The position numbers and the translations under genes are program-made. Of a stretch of 9,170 nucleotides of DNA, positions 1-9,170 are shown piece after piece (positions within the stretch are counted from its first letter, which is position 1; the number at the start of each line of letters is the position of its first letter). Where the stretch lies: contig DNAS01000106.1 in NCBI GenBank assembly GCA_003485185.1, forward strand, positions 1 to 9,170, read 5' to 3'. The DNA is from Phycisphaerales bacterium (GTDB lineage: Bacteria; Planctomycetota; Phycisphaerae; SM23-33). Below the pieces are notes generated by a model. It had not been told where the DNA came from. It did no database searches and saw only the letters and a list, made by a program, of their open reading frames with translations.

Positions 1-3149
<3,149 letters not shown>

Positions 3150-3213
3150 ACGTTCCACCGTTCCCCGCCGCCTGAACCCGGCGACAGGAGTCCCGGAAAC
3201 CCGGGAACAGGCC

Positions 3214-3243
3214 AGTATCGCACGGCGGGACGGGGCGAGTCAA
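3214..3243 (-). promoter_or_regulatory. Predicted sigma-70-type promoter of secA
   Basis: Read on the minus strand there is TTGACT (3238-3243), an 18-base spacer, and GATACT (3214-3219) preceded by TGC, which resembles an extended -10. Transcription would start near 3207, leaving a leader of about 58 bases before the secA ATG at 3149. It lies between the hairpin behind the lipoprotein gene and secA, so secA probably has its own transcript. This is motif inspection only. Confidence 0.55.
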
Positions 3244-3278
3244 GCGCGCCGCGCCTAGCGGGTGGCCGGCGCAAGAGA

Positions 3279-3306
3279 AAGCGGCGGCACCGCAGCGCCG
3301 CCGCTT
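3279..3306 (-). terminator. GC-rich hairpin behind the lipoprotein gene, possible terminator
   Basis: A perfect 10-bp inverted repeat (AAGCGGCGGC and GCCGCCGCTT) encloses 8 bases. On the minus strand it is followed by TCTCTT, a weak pyrimidine tail rather than a run of T. It sits about 60 bases after the lipoprotein stop codon and upstream of the secA promoter, which is where a terminator for the lipoprotein transcript would be expected. The poor U-tract makes intrinsic termination uncertain. Confidence 0.5.
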
Positions 3307-3367
3307 GGGTTTGCAACCCGCGTGGGCGTTTCGTCCCAACACCTCGCCCGAATGCTCTGGGGCGGAA

Positions 3368-3625
3368 CTATTCGACCGGTGCCGGTGCCGGCGCAGGTGC
3401 CGGAGCCTCGGCCGGGGCCGTTGCCGGGATTTCAACCTTGGGCGTCTCGACGGCCGGCATCTCAACCTTGGGCGTCTCGACGGCCGGCGCCGGCTGGGTC
3501 GCCGGGGCCTTCTTCGCCGCCGGCTTGGTCGTCGGCGCGGGCTCGGGTTTCTTCTCGCAACCCGCCAGGATCAGCCCGCCCGCCAAAAAGACCATGCAGA
3601 GCACAAGCATCCACTTACTTCTCAT
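3368..3625 (-). CDS. Small Pro/Ala-rich lipoprotein of unknown function
   Basis: This 85-residue protein begins with a basic residue pair and a hydrophobic stretch ending in LILAGC. That is a type II signal peptide with lipobox Cys23, so the mature protein should be lipidated and anchored in a membrane. The mature part of about 63 residues has no recognisable fold. A Lys/Pro/Thr-rich stretch is followed by two copies of a ten-residue unit (AVETPKVEMP, AVETPKVEIP) and an Ala-Pro tail APAPAPAPAP. Such low-complexity tails often act as extended spacers in the envelope, but its partner is unknown. The ATG is preceded by AGGAAAGGAA at a suitable distance. The gene lies between gdhA and secA on the same strand, with its own likely promoter and downstream hairpin. 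The lipoprotein call is firm; no function can be assigned. Confidence 0.82.
   Translation of the reverse strand: MRSKWMLVLCMVFLAGGLILAGCEKKPEPAPTTKPAAKKAPATQPAPAVETPKVEMPAVETPKVEIPATAPAEAPAPAPAPAPVE
3432..3488 (-). repeat. 30-bp-period direct repeat inside the lipoprotein gene
   Basis: Two copies of a 27-base identical segment (3432-3458 and 3462-3488) lie 30 bases apart, in frame. They encode the repeated PAVETPKVE unit. The near-perfect identity at DNA level, including third positions, suggests a recent tandem duplication and possible length variation between strains. Confidence 0.85.
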
Positions 3626-3669
3626 GGTGATGTTCCTTTCCTATGAACCGGACTACCCGTTTCCGACAT

Positions 3670-3689
3670 CCGCCTTCTTCGGGAGGCGG
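3670..3689 (-). other. Hairpin in the leader of the lipoprotein gene
   Basis: CCGCCT and AGGCGG form a 6-bp stem around 8 bases. On the minus strand the loop end reads C-CGAA-G; on the plus strand it is a C-TTCG-G tetraloop. It would lie in the leader of about 130 bases between the predicted promoter and the start codon. No U-tract follows, so a terminator role is not supported. Confidence 0.35.
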
Positions 3690-3762
3690 CAACACATCCT
3701 TGCGCGCCGGCGAACTTCCGTCTCCTACCGCCCGGACGAAACTCCGCGCGGCAACGATGAAA

Positions 3763-3792
3763 ATCCTATTCCCGCCGCAACCGCCGTGTCAA
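3763..3792 (-). promoter_or_regulatory. Predicted sigma-70-type promoter of the lipoprotein gene
   Basis: The minus strand reads a perfect TTGACA (3787-3792), an 18-base spacer, and TAGGAT (3763-3768, four of six matches to TATAAT). The start would be near 3756, giving an unusually long leader of about 130 bases. It lies downstream of the gdhA terminator, consistent with separate transcription. Motif inspection only. Confidence 0.5.
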
Positions 3793-3841
3793 GAATCCAG
3801 TTGTCGTCGGCGATTCCCCCGCCGATCCGGGGCATGGTTAT

Positions 3842-3875
3842 AAAAAACCCCTCGCCGGCGCGGGCCGACGAGGGG
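3842..3875 (-). terminator. Intrinsic terminator of gdhA
   Basis: On the minus strand CCCCTCG pairs with CGAGGGG, followed by a T-G wobble and four more pairs (CGGC with GCCG) around a short loop. The stem is followed directly by TTTTTTATA (T-run at 3842-3847). It begins about 55 bases after the gdhA stop codon. GC-rich stem plus uninterrupted U-tract is the classical Rho-independent form. Confidence 0.88.
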
Positions 3876-3890
3876 CGTGTGAAGCTTATT

Positions 3891-3919
3891 TCCAATTGTC
3901 CATTGGCGGGACAATTGGA
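3891..3919. repeat. 11-bp perfect inverted repeat in the gdhA 3' untranslated region
   Basis: TCCAATTGTCC (3891-3901) and GGACAATTGGA (3909-3919) are exact reverse complements around a 7-base loop. Each arm contains the palindrome CAATTG. It is AT-rich against a GC-rich background and lies 10 bases beyond the gdhA stop, upstream of the intrinsic terminator. A competing smaller hairpin (CCAAT with ATTGG) overlaps it. Confidence 0.75.
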
Positions 3920-3929
3920 GATTGTCCGC

Positions 3930-5273
<1,344 letters not shown>

Positions 5274-5286
5274 ACTCTGTTCCCTT

Positions 5287-5314
5287 TCCCTGTAGTCGAA
5301 AAGTGTCCCTGTAG
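5287..5314. repeat. Short direct repeat in the gdhA leader or promoter region
   Basis: TCCCTGTAG occurs at 5287-5295 and 5306-5314 (CTACAGGGA twice in the gdhA direction), 19 bases apart start to start. The copy nearer the gene overlaps the start of the purine-rich ribosome-binding region. Spacing near two helical turns could suit a regulator or an RNA element, but only two copies exist. Confidence 0.4.
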
Positions 5315-5410
5315 AAGCCGTATAAACTAACCGCACGGCCAGGCGGTCGATATATTAGTTCCGGTAATACGAACAGATTCGCCGCCTAATAGCATGGCGG
5401 CGCTGCCAAG

Positions 5411-5469
5411 AAAAAACGCCGATTCGCGGATCCGCGACGTTTTTGCCGTTGCCCGGCCGGGCAAAACCG
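5411..5469. other. Nested palindromes between gdhA and the divergent ATP-grasp gene
   Basis: Three arms can pair in alternative ways. AAAAACG (5412-5418) is complementary to CGTTTTT (5438-5444) and encloses a perfect 14-bp palindrome with centre GGATCC (5424-5437). CGTTTTTGCC (5438-5447) can instead pair, with one mismatch, with GGCAAAACCG (5460-5469) around a second perfect palindrome, GCCCGGCCGGGC (5451-5462). The region could be a short terminator-like insulator between divergent units or a protein-binding site. It lies upstream of the predicted rightward promoter, so it would not be in that transcript if the promoter call is right. Confidence 0.5.
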
Positions 5470-5489
5470 TTCTCCCCGCCGCACGATTG

Positions 5490-5498
5490 TGCTATGAT
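5490..5498 (+). promoter_or_regulatory. Predicted extended -10 promoter of the ATP-grasp gene
   Basis: TGCTATGAT combines a TGN extension with a -10 hexamer matching TATAAT at five of six bases. A -35 match 17 bases upstream (TTCTCC) is poor, as is usual for extended -10 promoters. Transcription from near 5505 would give a leader of about 64 bases before the ATG at 5569. Confidence 0.5.
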
Positions 5499-5568
5499 CG
5501 CATGTCGGCCGCACCGGGCCGGGCAGGTGCGGGCTGCCGGCATCGTGACCTTTCCCCCGGAGGCGGAC

Positions 5569-8175
5569 ATGGCGCAGATTGATTCACATCTGAGCACCGG
5601 ACTGGGCGGTCTCGACCGCGTGCTCAAGGGCCTGATCCCGGGCGACAACATCGTCTTCCACCTGGAGTCCATCGACGACTACCGCCCGTTCCTCGCCCCC
5701 TATCTCCAGGCGGCCCGGCGGCTGGGATATCCGCTGATCTACTTTCGCTTCGCCCGCCACGCGCCGCTGGTCGAAACCGGCGACGGCGTCGAGGTTCACG
5801 AACTCAATCCCCAGGCGGGGTTCGAGGCGTTCCTCGCGGAAATCCACAAGACCATCGAGAAGACCGGGCACGGCGGATACTACGTCTTCGACTGCCTGAG
5901 CGACCTTGCCGCCGACTGGTACAGCGACCAGATGCTCGGGAACTTCTTCATGCTCACCTGCCCGTACCTGTACGACATGGAGGCGATCGCCTACTTCGCG
6001 CTGATGCGCAGCGCGCACTCGTTCCAGGCGGCGTCGGCCATCGCCGACACCGCGCAGGTGCTGCTGGACGTCTACCGCCACGACGGGCGCCTGTTCGTGC
6101 ATCCGTGGAAGGTGCAGGCGCGCTACAGCCCGACGATGCACATGCTGCACGTCTGGGAGGACGACGACTTCCGCCCGATCACCGCCAGCTCCACCATCGC
6201 CGAGGTGCTCACGTCGGTGCCGTGGGTGCGCCTGGAATCGTCCAGCTACCAGTTGGGCGTGTGGAACCGCACGTTTCTCCGGGCCGCGGAAGCGATCACC
6301 GCCCGCCAGCGGGGCCAGGGCGACGAGCGCGCCCTCGACGAACTGTTCGACCGCCTGCTGCGGATGGCCGTCTCGCGCGACGAGCGCGTGCTGGCGCTGG
6401 CGAGGAAGCACCTGACCGTCGAGGACATCGTCGAGATCGGAAAGCGCATGGTCGGCACGGGGTTGATCGGCGGAAAGAGCGTCGGCATGCTGGTGGCCAG
6501 GGCGATCCTGCGCGCCCACGAGCGGTGGAACGGGCTGCTCGAACCGCACGACTCGTTCTTCATCGGGTCCGACGTGTTCTACACCTACCTCGTCCGCAAC
6601 GGGATCTGGTGGGTGCGGGAGAGGCAGAAGGACCCCGCCCGCTTCCTGGAAGGCTCCGAGCGCGCCCGCCAGCGCATGCTCACCGGAACGTTTCCCGACT
6701 ACATCCAGGCCCAGTTCGAGGACATGCTCGACTACTTCGGGCAGTCGCCCATCATCGTCCGCAGCTCCAGCCTGTTGGAGGACAACTTCGGGAACGCCTT
6801 CGCCGGAAAGTACGAAAGCGTCTTCTGCGCCAACCAGGGCCCGCGCCACAAGCGCCTGGACGATTTCCTCTCGGCCGTGCGCACCATCTACGCCAGCACC
6901 ATGAGCGAGAAGGCGCTCGCCTACCGCGCCCAGCGCGGGCTGCTGGACCTCGACGAGCAGATGGCCCTGCTCGTCCAGCGCGTCAGCGGCGCGATGTACG
7001 GGCACAACCTCTACTATCCGCAGATCGCGGGGGTGGGTTTCTCGTTCAACCCATACGTCTGGAACCGGCGGATCGACCCGAAGGCAGGCATCGTGCGCCT
7101 GGTGTTCGGGCTGGGCACCCGCGCCGTCGACCGCAGCGACGACGATTACACCCGCGTCGTCGCGCTGAACGCCCCCGAGACGCGTCCCGAAGCCAGCCTC
7201 GACGAGGTCCGCCAGTACTCCCAGCGCAAGGTGGACGTGCTGGACATCGAGGCCAACCAGCTCGTCTCGACGGCCTTCCCGACCGTCGCGGGCGAGAGCC
7301 CGGGAATCCCGCTGGATCTGTTCGCCTCGCGCGACGCCGAACTGGCCGCTCGCGCCGAGCAGACCGGCGCGAAGGACGCCTTCCCCTGGGTGCTAACGTT
7401 CGACGGGCTGTTCCAGCAGACTCCCTTCGTCGCCGACATGCGCGAGATGCTCGCGATCCTCCAGCGGGCGTACGACTTCCCGGTGGACGTGGAGTTCACC
7501 GCCAATTTTTCCGACGGCGGGGCGTACAAGATCAACGTCGTGCAATGCCGCCCGCTCCAGATTCGCGGCGGGGGCAAGATCGTCGATCCGCCGGCCGGCC
7601 TGCCGCCTCAGCGCGTTCTCGTCGACGCTCACGGCGCCGTCGTCGGCCAGAGCCGCCTGTGCGACATCGAGCGGGTGATCTACGTTGTCCCGGGCGTCTA
7701 TGGACACCTGCCCATCGCCGACCGGTACACCGTCGCCCGCGTCATCGGGAAGCTCACCCACGCCGACCGCCCGGGCGAGAAGAAAACCATCCTCCTGCTG
7801 GGCCCGGGACGATGGGGAACCACCACCCCCTCTCTCGGCGTGCCCGTGCGGTTCAGCGACATCAACACCGTGTCGGTCCTCTGCGAGATCGTCGCCATGC
7901 GCGACGACCTCGTGCCCGACGTGTCGCTCGGAACGCACTTCTTCAGCGAGCTGGTGGAGATGGACATGCTCTACTTCGCGCTGTTCCCGGCCAAGCCGGA
8001 AAACGCCCTCAACGCCCCCCTGCTGGAAGCCGCGCCCAACCGCCTGGCGGAACTCGCGCCCGACCTGTCCGACTGGGCCCACGCCGTCCGCGTGGTCGAT
8101 GCGGCCGACCTCGGCGGAACCCTCCGCCTCAACGCCAACCCCCTCAAGCAGCACGTCGTGTGTTATCTGGAGTAG
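5569..8175 (+). CDS. Uncharacterised PEP-synthase-like ATP-grasp protein with P-loop-less KaiC-like N-terminus
   Basis: The 868-residue protein has three parts. Residues 7-230 follow the KaiC/RecA layout: STGLGGLDRVL entry, a Walker-B-like strand YYVFDCLSDL (104-113) and AIADTAQVLLDVYR, but the P-loop site reads HLESIDDYRPF with no GKT. Residues about 296-665 are a PPDK/PEP-synthase ATP-grasp domain: GGKSVGM (Lys303), PIIVRSSSLLEDNFGNAFAG (Arg398), GVGFSFNP, and VEFTANF (Glu642) with VVQCRPLQ (Gln659, Arg661), so nucleotide-binding residues look intact. The swivelling phosphohistidine domain (GGxxSHAA) and the PEP barrel are absent. Instead residues 666-868 form a domain with LLLGPGRWG (742-750), LGVPVRFSDIN and SLGTHFF. 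I believe similar proteins annotated as PEP/pyruvate-binding exist in other phyla, but I know of no function. The start is the ATG behind CCGGAGG; the open frame upstream has no other good start signal. It is monocistronic, divergent from gdhA. Domain calls are firm for ATP-grasp, likely for KaiC. Confidence 0.85.
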   Translation: MAQIDSHLSTGLGGLDRVLKGLIPGDNIVFHLESIDDYRPFLAPYLQAARRLGYPLIYFRFARHAPLVETGDGVEVHELNPQAGFEAFLAEIHKTIEKTGHGGYYVFDCLSDLAADWYSDQMLGNFFMLTCPYLYDMEAIAYFALMRSAHSFQAASAIADTAQVLLDVYRHDGRLFVHPWKVQARYSPTMHMLHVWEDDDFRPITASSTIAEVLTSVPWVRLESSSYQLGVWNRTFLRAAEAITARQRGQGDERALDELFDRLLRMAVSRDERVLALARKHLTVEDIVEIGKRMVGTGLIGGKSVGMLVARAILRAHERWNGLLEPHDSFFIGSDVFYTYLVRNGIWWVRERQKDPARFLEGSERARQRMLTGTFPDYIQAQFEDMLDYFGQSPIIVRSSSLLEDNFGNAFAGKYESVFCANQGPRHKRLDDFLSAVRTIYASTMSEKALAYRAQRGLLDLDEQMALLVQRVSGAMYGHNLYYPQIAGVGFSFNPYVWNRRIDPKAGIVRLVFGLGTRAVDRSDDDYTRVVALNAPETRPEASLDEVRQYSQRKVDVLDIEANQLVSTAFPTVAGESPGIPLDLFASRDAELAARAEQTGAKDAFPWVLTFDGLFQQTPFVADMREMLAILQRAYDFPVDVEFTANFSDGGAYKINVVQCRPLQIRGGGKIVDPPAGLPPQRVLVDAHGAVVGQSRLCDIERVIYVVPGVYGHLPIADRYTVARVIGKLTHADRPGEKKTILLLGPGRWGTTTPSLGVPVRFSDINTVSVLCEIVAMRDDLVPDVSLGTHFFSELVEMDMLYFALFPAKPENALNAPLLEAAPNRLAELAPDLSDWAHAVRVVDAADLGGTLRLNANPLKQHVVCYLE

Positions 8176-8313
8176 GCCGAAGGGAAAAGGCCGAAGGGGA
8201 AAGCAGAAGAAGGAACACGGAACAAGGAACTGGGGAACCGGGAAAGACACATACCCGCGCAGGCAGGGTTCCTTGTTCCCGGTTCCCGGTTACTTCTTTC
8301 CCGGTCTTCGGCC
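8175..8313. repeat. Large imperfect inverted repeat made of GGAAC-type short units
   Basis: GGCCGAAG occurs twice in a 14-base tandem (8175-8182, 8189-8196) and is mirrored as CTTCGGCC at 8306-8313. Inside, GGGAAAG (8197-8203) is mirrored by CTTTCCC (8296-8302), and GGAACAAGGAAC (8219-8230) is perfectly mirrored by GTTCCTTGTTCC (8268-8279). Both arms are runs of roughly 7-base units such as AGGAACA, CGGAACA, AGGAACT on the left and GGTTCCC on the right. The whole could fold into a hairpin of about 125 bases. It fills the gap between two convergent genes, where a bidirectional terminator is expected, but no T-run follows on either strand. Confidence 0.8.
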
Positions 8314-8330
8314 TTCCGATCTCACGGCGC

Positions 8331-9170
8331 TTATTCCCAGGGGAACTCCTGGCCGGTGAGTCGGGTGTAGGCCTCGATGTATTTTTCGCGGGTCTTCTGG
8401 ACCACCTCGACGGGCAGCGGCGGCGCGGGCGGTTTGCGGTCGAACTGGATGCTGTCGAGGTAGTCGCGGACGAACTGCTTGTCGAAGCTCTTCTGGTCGC
8501 GCCCGGGCTTGTAGGTGTCGGCCGGCCAGAACCGCGACGAATCCGGCGTGAGGCACTCGTCGATCAGGAGAATCTCGCCGTCGGGCGTCGTGCCCCACTC
8601 GAACTTGGTGTCGGCGACGAGGATGCCTTTCTCCGCGGCGTAGTCGCGCGCCCGCACGTACAGCGCGATCGAGCGGCGGCGCAGCTCGGTCATCAGTTCC
8701 TCGCCGACGATCCCGCAGGCGGTTTCGAAGTCGATGTTCTCGTCGTGGCCGGTTTCGGCCTTGGTGGCCGGCGTGAAGATCGGCTCGGGCAGCTTGGAGC
8801 ACTGCTTGAGCTTCGGCGGCAGCGCGATCCCGCAGGCCGTGCCCGACTTCTGGTACTCTTTCCACCCGCTGCCGGCCAAGTAGCCGCGCACGACGCACTC
8901 GATGGGAACCACCTTCGCCTTGCGGCAGAGCATGAAGCGGCCCTCGAGTTCCTCCTTGTCGGCGCCTTCGGGCAGGTCCTTGATGCTGGAGGAAATCACA
9001 TGGTTGGGCGTGACGTCCTTGAGCAGCTCGAACCAGAACAGGCTGATCTGGGTCAGCACGCGCCCCTTGTCGGGAATCCCGTTGGGCATGACCACATCGT
9101 AGGCGCTGATGCGATCCGTGGCGACCAGCAGCAGGGAATCGGGCAGCTCGTAGATGTCGCGCACCTTGCC
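8331..9170 (-). CDS. purC: Phosphoribosylaminoimidazole-succinocarboxamide synthase (SAICAR synthetase), 5' end beyond window
   Basis: PurC joins CAIR and aspartate with ATP to make SAICAR in de novo purine synthesis. The window holds 279 residues plus the stop; the frame is open to the right edge, where it reads GKVRDIYELPD, the N-terminal ATP-binding hairpin normally found some 15-25 residues into the protein. A GTG at 9164 lies inside this conserved motif and is not the real start. Other family motifs: DRISAYDVVMPNGIPDKG, the signature IECVVRGYLAGSGWKEYQKS, PIFTPATKAETGHDENI, DTKFEWGT and LIDECLTPDSSRFW. Length and the C-terminal extension ending TRLTGQEFPWE fit the longer PurC form related to yeast Ade1, rather than the short (about 240-residue) form. 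It converges on the ATP-grasp gene; the stop is 17 bases from the inverted-repeat element. Confidence 0.97.
   Translation of the reverse strand, partial: GKVRDIYELPDSLLLVATDRISAYDVVMPNGIPDKGRVLTQISLFWFELLKDVTPNHVISSSIKDLPEGADKEELEGRFMLCRKAKVVPIECVVRGYLAGSGWKEYQKSGTACGIALPPKLKQCSKLPEPIFTPATKAETGHDENIDFETACGIVGEELMTELRRRSIALYVRARDYAAEKGILVADTKFEWGTTPDGEILLIDECLTPDSSRFWPADTYKPGRDQKSFDKQFVRDYLDSIQFDRKPPAPPLPVEVVQKTREKYIEAYTRLTGQEFPWE

Noticed and set aside
3432..3488. Direct repeats as a possible CRISPR or regulatory array
   Set aside because: There are only two copies, they are in frame, and they encode a repeated peptide in the lipoprotein.
5274..5336. Upstream GTG start for gdhA adding 21 residues
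   Set aside because: The added leader is not part of the GdhA family, contains a TTA codon not used elsewhere in the gene, and the ATG at 5273 has a good ribosome-binding sequence.
5443..5568. Upstream start adding 42 residues to the ATP-grasp protein
   Set aside because: The stretch overlaps palindromes and the predicted promoter, and the ATG at 5569 has a GGAGG just upstream and begins the KaiC-like domain at the expected place.
5584..7005. A 473-codon minus-strand frame inside the ATP-grasp gene
   Set aside because: It is antisense to the clear ATP-grasp coding sequence and has no family motifs or convincing start signals.
9162..9164. GTG as the purC start
   Set aside because: It codes for the Val in the conserved GKVRDIY motif; the frame continues to the window edge, so the true start is beyond the window.

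Overview
The window is GC-rich chromosomal DNA with dense genes of bacterial type. It suggests a member of the Planctomycetota, perhaps Phycisphaerae-like. The evidence is the SecA: it has the form I know from that phylum, with a helical coiled-coil insert in the protein-crosslinking domain, a GRGTDIKLGPGV motif and a much enlarged helical wing region. The codons TTA, CTA and TCA are absent from most of secA and from all of gdhA, as expected at high GC. No mobile element, tRNA, rRNA or CRISPR array was seen.

Layout from left to right. (1) Positions 1-3149, minus strand: secA, the preprotein translocase ATPase, complete at its N-terminus and cut off by the window edge at its C-terminus. It has its own predicted promoter. 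(2) Positions 3368-3625, minus strand: a small Pro/Ala-rich lipoprotein of unknown function. It has a likely promoter upstream and a GC-rich hairpin downstream that separates it from secA. (3) Positions 3930-5273, minus strand: gdhA, a hexameric NADP-type glutamate dehydrogenase, ending in a clear intrinsic terminator with a U-tract. The 304-base gap between gdhA and the lipoprotein gene holds that terminator, an 11-bp inverted repeat, the lipoprotein promoter and a leader hairpin. (4) Positions 5274-5568: divergent intergenic region with a 9-bp direct repeat near gdhA, two GC-rich palindromes with overlapping inverted repeats, and an extended -10 promoter for the rightward gene. (5) Positions 5569-8175, plus strand: an 868-residue multidomain protein joining a KaiC/RecA-like domain without a P-loop, a PEP-synthase/PPDK-type ATP-grasp domain, and a C-terminal GPGRWG domain. 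(6) Positions 8175-8313: a large imperfect inverted repeat built from short GGAAC-type units. (7) Positions 8331-9170, minus strand: purC (SAICAR synthetase), convergent with the ATP-grasp gene and cut off at its N-terminus.

The genes are mostly independent transcription units: protein export, an envelope lipoprotein, ammonium assimilation, an uncharacterised nucleotide-dependent enzyme, and purine synthesis. No multigene pathway is evident. The item with most potential for new biology is the 868-residue protein. Next are the cysteine-rich insertion and the multiplied wing modules in SecA.
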